Of a stretch of DNA of 64,000 bases, positions 41,373-49,200 are shown piece after piece (position 1 is the first letter of the stretch; each line of letters starts with the position of its first letter). Source of the DNA: JALZKA01 sp963753385 (GTDB lineage Bacteria > Actinomycetota > Thermoleophilia > Solirubrobacterales > 70-9). Made by a program: the position numbers and the translations under genes. The notes under the pieces are model-generated. The model had not been told where the DNA came from. It saw only the letters and a program-made list of their open reading frames with translations, and did not search any database. The DNA lies in assembly GCA_963753385.1 (NCBI GenBank), contig CAVWCC010000005.1:62001-126000 (forward strand). The letters run 5' to 3'.

Positions 41373-42808
41373 CGCTCTCCCCGCCTGATCTGGGAGGGCA
41401 GCTGGCCCGCGGTATTGATGCCCTGGTTACCCGGCGCGTTCCCGATCACCTGCTGGCCCGCGAGGTATGGCTCGTTCCCGGGCTCGCACTCGGTCGGGCT
41501 CTGGCTTGGCGCCGCGGTGTTCGGATACGGGTTGTAGTGGAGGAAGTTCTCGGTGTCCGTGGGACCGTTCGCCGCGGCGGATGCCAGAGAGCCCTCGTTG
41601 TTCGGGCCCTCCGGAGGCTCGAACACCGTGATCCGCTGCCAGCGCCCACCGTCCGCCCCGTTGCTGGTCAGGCTCGCGAGGTTGTTGAAGAGGATGCTCC
41701 AGTAGTTGCAGACGGACTGCGAGGGTCCGATGAAGCGGATCGCCGGCTTGAGCGAGTCCATCGTCTGCTCGAGCCGGGCGAGGCCGGAGCGGGCGGTCGC
41801 GTTGTCGTTGAACCGCTGGAGCGCCTCGGCGGTGGGCGCGAGCTGGCGGTTCAGCTTCGGCGACTCCCGTAGCGCCGGGATCCCGGCCTCCAGGGAGTCG
41901 GCGATCGAGGGGGCCGCCGCCGAGAGCACGCGGACGCCCGGTTGGAGCTCGGTGAACAGGCTCGCGCTGTTGGCCAGGAACGGCCGGATCGTTGGCAGCG
42001 TCTCGTCGGCCACGGCGAACGTCGGCGGCGTCTCCGCGATGGTCTCCTGGATCGCGGGCGCCACCCGAGCGAGGGCCGTGAGGGTGGTATCGAGGTTCAC
42101 GAACGTCTCCGCCTGCTGCTCGGCGACCGGCGCGACCTCGCCCGCGGTGGCCGCGATCGCGACGACGAAGCGCTCGAGACGGGTCTCGGGCGCCCCAAGG
42201 TTCTCCATGACCGGCTCCAGCTCTTCGAGCGCGCCGGGAAGCTCGCCGAGCGCTGCGTTGAGATCGGGCCCGCGGCCCGCCAGCGCGTTGCCGAACTCGA
42301 CCAGGTTCGCCTGGATCGCCACGCGCGTCGGCTCGTCGAAGGTGTCGAGGAGCTGGTCGAGATCGACCGGTTCCGGCCGCGCGGCGGAAAGCGGGACCGT
42401 CGACCCGGCCGGGTAGCCGTCGCTTGATTGGCCGCGCACCAGCTCCAGGTACTTGAGGCCGAGGGCGGAGCGCGCCCGCACGATCATCGTCGAGTCGACC
42501 GGGAGCTCCTCGACGTCCGGGTCGAGCTTCATGTCGAGCAAGGCGTGCGTCTCGCCCGTTTCCTCGTCCTGCACCGGCTCGATCTGGGTGATCTGGCCGA
42601 CGCGGACGCCGCCGATCCGCACCTCGTTGCCCGGCACCAGCTTGAAGGCGTCCGGCAGCTCCGCCGAGATGTTGTAGGAGGGGACGAACGGCAGGCCGGA
42701 GTTCGCGTTGTACGCGAGGAAGACCGCGAGGATCGCGACCATCACGGTGACCGCTCCCACCATCGTCGGGCTGGCCGAGAGGGCCGTGAGAGGGCTGCGG
42801 CGCCTCAT
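41369..42808 (-). CDS. MCE family protein 3 of 6
   Basis: A 479-residue MCE protein: anchor MVGAVTVMVAILAVFLAYNA, MCE domain YNISAELPDAFKLVPGNEVR, IGGVRVGQITQIEPVQ and IVRARSALGLKYLELVRGQS, then long helices (LNAALGELPGALEELEPVME). The C-terminal tail holds a Cys pair (SVCNYW, TECEPG) and an Asn/Pro-rich end. Bases 41369-41372 and 42805-42808 are ATGA overlaps with the neighbouring mce genes. It should assemble with the other five subunits in a lipid-conducting complex. Confidence 0.9.
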   Translation of the reverse strand: MRRRSPLTALSASPTMVGAVTVMVAILAVFLAYNANSGLPFVPSYNISAELPDAFKLVPGNEVRIGGVRVGQITQIEPVQDEETGETHALLDMKLDPDVEELPVDSTMIVRARSALGLKYLELVRGQSSDGYPAGSTVPLSAARPEPVDLDQLLDTFDEPTRVAIQANLVEFGNALAGRGPDLNAALGELPGALEELEPVMENLGAPETRLERFVVAIAATAGEVAPVAEQQAETFVNLDTTLTALARVAPAIQETIAETPPTFAVADETLPTIRPFLANSASLFTELQPGVRVLSAAAPSIADSLEAGIPALRESPKLNRQLAPTAEALQRFNDNATARSGLARLEQTMDSLKPAIRFIGPSQSVCNYWSILFNNLASLTSNGADGGRWQRITVFEPPEGPNNEGSLASAAANGPTDTENFLHYNPYPNTAAPSQSPTECEPGNEPYLAGQQVIGNAPGNQGINTAGQLPSQIRRGER

Positions 42809-44274
42809 CGCGGACCACCCCGCTCCTCGGGGCCGATGAAGAACTCGAGCACGTCACGAATCGAGCGGTCGCCGGCCTGGAGGTCAACCGACGGAGCTGC
42901 CGGCTCGGTGCGGGCGCCCGACTGCTCGGTGCGCTTCCGCGGGCGGCGATCGTCGATCGGCTGTCGCAGCTGAAGCGCGAGCTCCCGCTGGGCTGATGTG
43001 GGGATGCCCGTGTTGAACCTCGCCTCGCAGCCCGACTGCTCGAACGACGTGTAGTCGAAGCACACGTTGGTCGGGATCAGGGCCCGCGCGAAGTGCCCGT
43101 TTTGGTCGAACGGATTGACCGCGCCCCCGAGTCCGAAGATCGTCTCCATCAGCCCCTGGAACCCGCCGGTCTGGCGCATCGTCGACAGGAAGAGCGAGAG
43201 CTGGCGGGTGGCGGGCGCCGAATCCTGTGCCAGGTTCCGGGTCTGGCGGATTACCGGATCCGACGCGACAAGCGGAGGGCCCGCCGCCTGGGCCGCGTCG
43301 CCCAGGGTCCTGAACGCCTTGGTGCCAGCCGTCGAGAACGGCTCGAGCGCCTCGCTGGCCCGAGTGAGCGCAGGCGCGGCGGCGCCCAGGTCGCTGAACA
43401 CGGGTGTCGCCGCGTCGCTGAACCCCCGGAGCTCCACCATCGTCGAGCGCAGCTCGCGGAGGAAGCCGGGGAATCGCGCGAACGTCTCCTCGAGTTCGGC
43501 ACGGCGCGCGGCGGTCGCCGCCCCGACCGTGGTCGCCTCGTTGATGAACGAGGCGACCTGCTCGCGCTCCCGCGCCAGCGCGCTCATGATCGCGTCGGAG
43601 TCGGTGGCGAGGCTCTCGAGCGCGCGATTCTGCCGGGCGAGGACGGCGAGCACCTCGTTCGTCTCGCGAAGGGCTGGGTTCGAGCGCTCGACGATCTCCG
43701 CAAGCTCATCGCCTCTTGCGGCGAGCCCGGCGCCCAGGTCGTTGAAGATCAGCCGGAACCGGTCCGGATAGGGCTCCTCCATGATGTTGTTGACGAGGTC
43801 CAGGTCGACCGTCTTGCCGTTCTGCTCGAGCGGCAGCAGGCGCTGGCCCGCGCCGCGCTCACCGTCGGGAATGACCTCGAGCTCCGGCGGCGGCTCGGTC
43901 CCCGGCGCCCGCGGCTGCGTGGGCTCGCACTCGACAAACTTCTCGCCGAGCAGCGACTGCGGGTGGACAATGCAGGACGCGTCCTGGCGGAAGTCCTGGA
44001 AGGCTGGGTCCTCGATCTGCAGCACGACGACCGCCTTGCCCGCCTCGGGGCTGCCGTCCTCGTGCGCCGCCTCGTCGGGGAAGGTGACGTCCAGGTCGGA
44101 GACGCTGCCCACGTTGGCGCCCGCGATCCGCACGTCCTCGTCCAGCGCCAGGAAGGCGCCGTTGTCGAAGATCGCGCGCACCTCGTAGCCGCCTTCGTCG
44201 GATGCCCCCTGGGCGACGACGAGGAGCGTCGCCGCGACGATGCATGCCAGGAGGATCAGCGCGATGCGTCTCAT
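42805..44274 (-). CDS. MCE family protein 2 of 6
   Basis: A 489-residue MCE protein with anchor IALILLACIVAATLLVVAQG, MCE domain YEVRAIFDNGAFLALDEDVR, IAGANVGSVSDLDVTFPD and CIVHPQSLLGEKFVECEPTQ, then the helical region (AGLAARGDELAEIVERSNPA). The tail contains CFDYTSFEQSGCEARF with a Cys pair. The MCE domain carries an inserted loop after SDLDVTF. It overlaps neighbours by 4 nt at each end. Confidence 0.9.
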   Translation of the reverse strand: MRRIALILLACIVAATLLVVAQGASDEGGYEVRAIFDNGAFLALDEDVRIAGANVGSVSDLDVTFPDEAAHEDGSPEAGKAVVVLQIEDPAFQDFRQDASCIVHPQSLLGEKFVECEPTQPRAPGTEPPPELEVIPDGERGAGQRLLPLEQNGKTVDLDLVNNIMEEPYPDRFRLIFNDLGAGLAARGDELAEIVERSNPALRETNEVLAVLARQNRALESLATDSDAIMSALAREREQVASFINEATTVGAATAARRAELEETFARFPGFLRELRSTMVELRGFSDAATPVFSDLGAAAPALTRASEALEPFSTAGTKAFRTLGDAAQAAGPPLVASDPVIRQTRNLAQDSAPATRQLSLFLSTMRQTGGFQGLMETIFGLGGAVNPFDQNGHFARALIPTNVCFDYTSFEQSGCEARFNTGIPTSAQRELALQLRQPIDDRRPRKRTEQSGARTEPAAPSVDLQAGDRSIRDVLEFFIGPEERGGPR

Positions 44275-45674
44275 GGACCGGGCGGGACTTGGTTGGGGTC
44301 GCAGCCGCCGCTCAACTCGCCGTCAGCGAGGAACGGGTGGTCCTCAGGCGCAGGCCAGCCGAGATTCGCCTGCGTTCCGCCTCCCGGGCAGCGGGTGAAG
44401 GGCCCGGTCCCGAGGGCCGGGTAGGCGTCGAGGATCTGGGAGAGCCCGATCGGATCGAGGTTCTCGGTGACCGAGTCCCACTCGAACAGGTTCGAGCCGG
44501 CCCCCTGGGCTCGGAGGTAATGGCCGTTGAAGTCGTAGTACCCGGCACCCGGCCCCAGCTTCGAGATCAGCGCGATCACGTCAGGCGAGTACGGGCGGAA
44601 GAACTCGAAGATGTGCTGCGAGTCGTCCAGCGCCGTGAGCGTGCGCGGCACCGCGTTGCGGGCCGCCCTCTCCGCCGCCGGGAGGTCGCGCAGGCTGTCG
44701 GTCAGGTCGTTCGCGCTGCCGTCCCGCTGGATCGCGAGCCGCAGGTTGCGCAGGACCGGGAGCGAGTCGCGCGCGACCGGGCGCACGTCCCGCAGGAAAC
44801 CGGGTAGCTCCGGCGCCACCGCCCCGAGGTCGGATACCAGCGGGTCGAGGTCGTCCAGCGCGGCCCGTAGGTTCACGAACGTGGTGTTCGCCTGCCGCAT
44901 CGTGGGCGGCAGCGCGGCGAGGGCGGCGTCGAACGCCTCGTTCTGGGCGGCGACTGCGCCCAGCGCCTGGTTCGCGTTCTCGGTGAGCGCCGACAGGTCG
45001 TCTCGCCGCGCAGCGAGCGCGCCGAAGACCTTGCCGCCCTCGACGAAGAACCGGCTGAGCGCCTGCTGGTCGTAGTTCAGGTCGGCGAGCAGCCGCTCGC
45101 CCGCCTGGAGGCTGGGCGCGAAGTACTTGTACGTCTGGCGCGCTTCCTGCGAGTTACCGGTGTAGACCGTCGCCTGGCCCTGGATGAAGTCCTGGAGCGC
45201 GGCGCGCGTGGGCTCGTCGAACGTGTTGAACAGCTGGTCGAGGTCGACCGGCGTGGTCGTCCGGTCGGCGGCGAGGGTCGCGCCGTCAGGCAGCTCCTGA
45301 TCGGGGTCGGGGCCCATGTGCAGCGCGATGTAGCGGTTCGCGATGCCGGAAAGGGACGTCAGGCGGATCTGCGCCGTAGTCCCCTCCAGGAGCGGACGGT
45401 CCATGGTGACGCTCACCTCGGCCTGGGCATCGTCGGTGAGCTCGATCTCGTCGATCGATCCCACCGGCTGCCCGGCGACCAGGACCTGGTTGCCCGGCAC
45501 GAGCTGACCACCGGTCTGGAACTGAAGCTTGTACTTGTGACCGTCGTCGCCTCCGAACAGGGCCATGACGACGAGGACCACGCCGGCGGCGAGCGCGAGG
45601 AGCACGACGACCCGCGCGAGGACGCTCCCCCGCCCATCCTGGTCGGTTCGTTCGTGAGCCTGGCCCTCAGGCAT
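44271..45674 (-). CDS. MCE family protein 1 of 6 (first gene of the mce unit)
   Basis: A 467-residue MCE protein. A short acidic cytoplasmic N-terminus (MPEGQAHERTDQDGRG) precedes anchor VVVLLALAAGVVLVVMALFG. The MCE domain is YKLQFQTGGQLVPGNQVLVA, GQPVGSIDEIELTD and QIRLTSLSGIANRYIALHMG. The helical region and a C-terminal Cys pair (RCPGGG, GGCDPN) follow. The gene opens the operon: no yrbE/MlaE permease, no Mkl ATPase and no mas genes precede it, and rsmI lies upstream in the same direction after a 181-bp gap. The leader contains a GGAACG-A-CGTTCC dyad next to the start. Confidence 0.9.
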   Translation of the reverse strand: MPEGQAHERTDQDGRGSVLARVVVLLALAAGVVLVVMALFGGDDGHKYKLQFQTGGQLVPGNQVLVAGQPVGSIDEIELTDDAQAEVSVTMDRPLLEGTTAQIRLTSLSGIANRYIALHMGPDPDQELPDGATLAADRTTTPVDLDQLFNTFDEPTRAALQDFIQGQATVYTGNSQEARQTYKYFAPSLQAGERLLADLNYDQQALSRFFVEGGKVFGALAARRDDLSALTENANQALGAVAAQNEAFDAALAALPPTMRQANTTFVNLRAALDDLDPLVSDLGAVAPELPGFLRDVRPVARDSLPVLRNLRLAIQRDGSANDLTDSLRDLPAAERAARNAVPRTLTALDDSQHIFEFFRPYSPDVIALISKLGPGAGYYDFNGHYLRAQGAGSNLFEWDSVTENLDPIGLSQILDAYPALGTGPFTRCPGGGTQANLGWPAPEDHPFLADGELSGGCDPNQVPPGP

Positions 45675-45677
45675 CAG

Positions 45678-45690
45678 GGAACGTCGTTCC
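45678..45690 (-). promoter_or_regulatory. Perfect dyad immediately upstream of the mce unit
   Basis: The 13-bp palindrome GGAACG-A-CGTTCC (minus strand) ends 3 bases before the first mce ATG and directly follows an AAAGG ribosome-binding-like site. It could be an operator or a small hairpin controlling translation initiation. In GC-rich sequence a 6+6 dyad next to a start is suggestive only. Confidence 0.4.
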
Positions 45691-45855
45691 TTTCGTTCGC
45701 CGCGGCATCGACGACCCCCAGATCCTGCGGGCCCCGTCCGCTTCCGTCTCCTCGGGCCGCACTCTATCCGTGACGCAGGCGCGCACGCTTCGGTTTACTA
45801 CGGATACGACAGCGGGCTTAACCCAGCGCTAAAACTGCGCGAATGCGGCAAAACC

Positions 45856-46683
45856 TCATTCACGGGGCTCGCGGCCCGTCAGCGCGGTGTAGAGGTCGTT
45901 TGCCCGGGTCCCGGTGAGCGCGGCGACGACGCTTGCCGCCGCCCGCGGGCGCGCGCCCGACTGAACCAGCCGGCGCAGCGCGTCGACCGCGAACGCGATG
46001 TCCGGCGCGGACGCCGTCCGGCTCGCCGCCGGTCCGATGACGACCACGATCTCGCCCTTGACCTCGGAGCGAAACCGCCGCGCGAGCTCCGCCAGGCTGC
46101 CGCGCGTGATCTCCTCGTGGAGCTTCGTCAGCTCGCGGCACACGGCGGCCGGGCGGTCGGGCGCAAGCGCGGCCAGCGCCGCCAGCGAATCGGGCAGCCG
46201 CCGCGGCGACTCGAACGCGACCACGGTCTCGCCGCCGCCGAGGACGCGCTCGAGCTCGCCGGCGCGGCGCGGGAGGAAGCCCTCGAACCGCCAGCGGTCG
46301 GTGGGCAGCCCCGAGGCGACCAGCGCCGTGATCACGGCCGACGGGCCGGGCAGCACCTCGATCTCGAGCGCGCGCTCGATGCACGCCTGGATCAGGCGGT
46401 AGCCGGGGTCGGAGATCGCCGGCGTGCCCGCGTCCGAGATCAGGACGACCTTGGCGCCACGCTCGATTGCCTGCGCGAGCTGCCGCGCGCGATCGGCCTC
46501 GTTGCCCTCGTGGTTCGAGACCAGGCGCGGCCTCGGGATATCGAGGCGCTCGAAGAGGAGCCCGGTGCGCCGGGTGTCCTCGCACGCCACGACGTCGGCC
46601 TCCTCAAGGGCGCGGCGGGCGCGCTCACTCAGGTCCTCGAGGTTCCCGATCGGCGTCGGGCACACGGTGAGCCGGCCCGGCAT
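45856..46683 (-). CDS. rsmI: 16S rRNA 2'-O-ribose C1402 methyltransferase
   Basis: A 275-residue SAM-dependent tetrapyrrole-methylase-fold protein. It starts LTVCPTPIGNLEDLSERARR, then VVACEDTRRTGLLFE, LVSNHEGNE, VVLISDAGTPAISDPGYRLI, LPGPSAVITALVASGLPTDR, FEGFLPRR, VAFESPRRL and CRELTKLHEEITRG, all hallmarks of RsmI. The C-terminal helical part is GARPRAAASVVAALTGTRAN. It methylates C1402 of 16S rRNA at the decoding centre. ATG 46681-46683 overlaps the ROK kinase stop by one base. Confidence 0.96.
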   Translation of the reverse strand: MPGRLTVCPTPIGNLEDLSERARRALEEADVVACEDTRRTGLLFERLDIPRPRLVSNHEGNEADRARQLAQAIERGAKVVLISDAGTPAISDPGYRLIQACIERALEIEVLPGPSAVITALVASGLPTDRWRFEGFLPRRAGELERVLGGGETVVAFESPRRLPDSLAALAALAPDRPAAVCRELTKLHEEITRGSLAELARRFRSEVKGEIVVVIGPAASRTASAPDIAFAVDALRRLVQSGARPRAAASVVAALTGTRANDLYTALTGREPRE

Positions 46684-47660
46684 CAGTGGGTTCCCTGGAG
46701 CATCTCGAGTGCCATCGTTGCGGCACCGATCATGCCCGCTTCGGCCCCCAGCTCGGCGGCCACCACCCTGGTCTGGTTCATCGGTGGCAGCGCCCGCGCG
46801 CGCAGCTCCTCCCGGGCCGGCTCCAGGAGCAGGTCGCCCGCCGCCATCACGCCGCCGCCGACCACGATCACGTCGGGCTCGAACACGTTCGCGATCCCGC
46901 TCAGGGCGACCCCGATCCGCGTGCCGATCAGCGCCACGACCTCGCGTGCCACGGGGTCACCCGCGATCGCGGCGTCGGTGGCGGCGCGGCCGTCAACGGG
47001 TTCGCCCGCAGCGAGAAGCTTGCCGAGCGCGGAATCAGGCTCCCGCTGGGCGACCGCGCGCGCCTCCCTGCCGAGGGCGGTGCCGGACGCCACCGCCTCG
47101 ACGCACCCGTGGTTCGGGCAGTTGCCCTGGCAGGGCGGCCCGTCGGCGTCGATCACCAGGTGGCCGAGCTCCGCCCCCGCCCCGGTCGTGCCGCGGTAGA
47201 CCTCGCCGTTCAGGATCAGGCCGCCGCCGATGCCGGTGCCGATCGTCAGCAGCACGGCGTTCGTCGCCCCGCGTGCAGCGCCCCAGCGGTGCTCGGCGAG
47301 CGCGGCGCAGTTGCCGTCGTTGTCGATCTCGACAGGGAGCCCCATCCGCTCGGTCATCAGGTCGCGGATCGGCATGTTCACGATGGGAAGGTTCACCGCG
47401 CTGATCGCGACGCCGCGCTCGCGGTCGATCGTGCACGGGATCCCGAGTCCGATCGAAAGCGCCCCGGGATACACGCCAAGCGCCTTGCGAAGCTCGGCCT
47501 CCAGCGTGTCGAGCAGCTCGTCCGCGGTGAGCCCGGTGCTGGGCGCTTCGGAGCGGTGATGGACCGTCGGGCCGGCCTCGACGACGCCGACCAGCATCTT
47601 CGTCCCGCCGAGGTCGACGCCGATCGCACCGCCCGGCTCAGATGAAGGTTCCACGCCCAT
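46683..47660 (-). CDS. ROK-family glucokinase
   Basis: A 325-residue sugar kinase: phosphate-binding loop AIGVDLGGTKMLVGVVEAG, second phosphate loop LLTIGTGIGGGLILNGEVYR, catalytic DND segment VEIDNDGNCAALAEHRWGAA, the ROK zinc signature GHLVIDADGPPCQGNCPNHG followed by CVEAVASG, and VIVVGGGVMAAGDLL. It phosphorylates glucose or a related hexose with ATP, supplying glycolysis and UDP-sugar synthesis. It diverges from the LCP gene with 19 bp between the starts. There is no N-terminal DNA-binding domain, so it is a kinase and not a ROK repressor. Confidence 0.93.
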   Translation of the reverse strand: MGVEPSSEPGGAIGVDLGGTKMLVGVVEAGPTVHHRSEAPSTGLTADELLDTLEAELRKALGVYPGALSIGLGIPCTIDRERGVAISAVNLPIVNMPIRDLMTERMGLPVEIDNDGNCAALAEHRWGAARGATNAVLLTIGTGIGGGLILNGEVYRGTTGAGAELGHLVIDADGPPCQGNCPNHGCVEAVASGTALGREARAVAQREPDSALGKLLAAGEPVDGRAATDAAIAGDPVAREVVALIGTRIGVALSGIANVFEPDVIVVGGGVMAAGDLLLEPAREELRARALPPMNQTRVVAAELGAEAGMIGAATMALEMLQGTH

Positions 47661-47679
47661 CAGCGAGTATTTCTAGTGA

Positions 47680-48849
47680 ATGGCCTCCGACGACGAGGGC
47701 AACCGGCCCGAGCCGCCCGATTACAAGGTCTATCGCTCGCGCCGCCGGTTCAGCCCGCCCGACCTCGATTCGCTGCGCGAGAAGCTGCGCCGCGAGCCCG
47801 GCGAGAAGGCCCCGAAGGAGGGGCCGAAGGAGGCCAAGCCGGAGCGCGAAGGCGGGCGGCCATGGCTGAAATGGATCGGTTTCGCGGCGCTCGGCTGGCT
47901 GCTCCTCAGCTTCCTGGCGTTCGCGGTCTCGGCCACGATCCAGAAGTCGAAGCTCGCGGACATGGGCGACAGCCTCTCGAGCAACCCGCTGATGGCGGTG
48001 TTCCCGCAGAACATCCTGGTGCTCGGCACCGACATCCGCGACACCGAGTTCGGGTCGGCGGAGCAGGCCGAGACGGAGGAGTGCGTCGAGGCCGCGGCGG
48101 CCGGTGAGGCAACGCTCGACTGTGCCCAGGGCGCCCGCGCCGACTCGATCATGGTCTTAAGGGCGGGCGGTGGCGCGTTCGAGAAGCTCTCGATCCCACG
48201 GGATGTCCTGGCGGCGATCCCCGGCTTCGGCAACGACAAGATCAACGCCGCCTACCGCTTCGGCGGAGCGAAGCTGACCGTCGAGACCGTCGAGCAGCTG
48301 CTCGGGATCGAGATCAACCACGTCGCGATCGTCGACTTCGCCGGCTTCCGCGACCTGATCGACTCGCTCGGCGGCATCGAGATCGAGCTGGACAAGCCCG
48401 TGTGCAACGAGATCTCCGGCGGAACTTTCAAGATCAACTTCGATCCCGGCGAGGTCCACCTGAACGGCGAGAAGGCGCTGGCGCTGGCGCGGACGCGAAG
48501 CTCCTCCTGCAGCGTGATCAACGATCTCGACCGCACCCGCTTCCAGCAGCAGATCATCCAGGGCATGAAGGACCGGCTGACCGACCCGCTCCGGATCCCG
48601 ATCAACTTCCTCAAGGGCCCGCTGATCGGCTGGAACGCGCCGAAGGCGTTCGTCAGCGACATGGGCGCGCTGGCGATGCCGCAGTTCGTCTTCGCCGCCG
48701 CGATCGGCGGCAGCTCCGACACCGAGGTGCTGGAGCCGGTGGACGTCGCCGCGAACCCGCTGTTCGTGCCGGTCGAGAACTGCATCGAGGCGGTCCGCAA
48801 GCTGACCGGCGACCCGCCCGAGAACGACCCGGTCTGCAGCCCGGGCTAG
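47680..48849 (+). CDS. LytR-CpsA-Psr (LCP) family cell-wall glycopolymer ligase
   Basis: A 389-residue membrane-anchored protein. The cytoplasmic N-terminus is Pro/Lys-rich (residues 1-60). A single membrane helix follows (WIGFAALGWLLLSFLAFAVS, about 67-86). The extracytoplasmic LCP domain has NILVLGTDIRDTEF, GARADSIMVLRAGG (Arg/Asp pyrophosphate site), LSIPRDVLAAIPG, KINAAYRFGGAKLTVETVEQ and ALALARTRSSSCSVINDLDR. LCP enzymes attach teichoic-acid-like or arabinogalactan-like polymers from undecaprenyl pyrophosphate to peptidoglycan. A Cys pair (ECVEAA, LDCAQG) lies in an inserted loop. The stop TAG is shared in a CTAG palindrome with the convergent FmdB gene. Confidence 0.93.
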   Translation: MASDDEGNRPEPPDYKVYRSRRRFSPPDLDSLREKLRREPGEKAPKEGPKEAKPEREGGRPWLKWIGFAALGWLLLSFLAFAVSATIQKSKLADMGDSLSSNPLMAVFPQNILVLGTDIRDTEFGSAEQAETEECVEAAAAGEATLDCAQGARADSIMVLRAGGGAFEKLSIPRDVLAAIPGFGNDKINAAYRFGGAKLTVETVEQLLGIEINHVAIVDFAGFRDLIDSLGGIEIELDKPVCNEISGGTFKINFDPGEVHLNGEKALALARTRSSSCSVINDLDRTRFQQQIIQGMKDRLTDPLRIPINFLKGPLIGWNAPKAFVSDMGALAMPQFVFAAAIGGSSDTEVLEPVDVAANPLFVPVENCIEAVRKLTGDPPENDPVCSPG

Positions 48850-49157
48850 GTGCTCTTCGAGGAGCCCGAGTCGGAGGTGCTCTTCGAGGAGCCCGAGTCG
48901 GAGCCGCTCTTCTCGGCGCTCTTCTCAGAGCCCTTCTCGGACTTGCTCTCGCCGCCGTCGCTGGCGGCCTTCTTCGCGCCCTTGCGCGCGTAGTCGGTCG
49001 TGTAGAAGCCCGATCCCTTGAAGTGGACGGCCGGGGCGCTCAGGACCCGCTCGCAGTCGGCGCCGCACTCGACGCACTCGGTCAGCGAGTCCTCCGACAT
49101 CGACTGGAAGAGCTCGAAGGTGTGGCCGTTCGCGCAGCGGTACTCGTAGATCGGCAT
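48846..49157 (-). CDS. FmdB-family zinc-ribbon protein with Ser/Lys-rich tail
   Basis: A 103-residue protein from ATG 49155-49157. MPIYEYRCANGHTFELFQSM and TECVECGADCERVLSAPAVH give the CxxH...CxxC FmdB zinc ribbon. FKGSGFYTTDYARK marks the end of the fold. The last ~40 residues are low-complexity Ser/Lys/Gly (SKSEKGSEKSAEKSGSDSG...), partly encoded by the 27-bp tandem repeat at 48850-48903. FmdB proteins are thought to be small regulators or metal-binding chaperones. It diverges from glyS, with 43 bp between starts. Confidence 0.88.
   Translation of the reverse strand: MPIYEYRCANGHTFELFQSMSEDSLTECVECGADCERVLSAPAVHFKGSGFYTTDYARKGAKKAASDGGESKSEKGSEKSAEKSGSDSGSSKSTSDSGSSKST
48850..48903. repeat. 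Tandem repeat, two 27-bp units
   Basis: Two identical 27-bp units encode the DSGSSKSTS repeats at the extreme C-terminus of the FmdB protein (minus strand). The unit is a multiple of three, so copy-number changes keep the frame. Confidence 0.85.
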
Positions 49158-49200
49158 CGCGGGCAAGTATGGCGTGCTCCGCCGATAGCCTGAGCGCATC

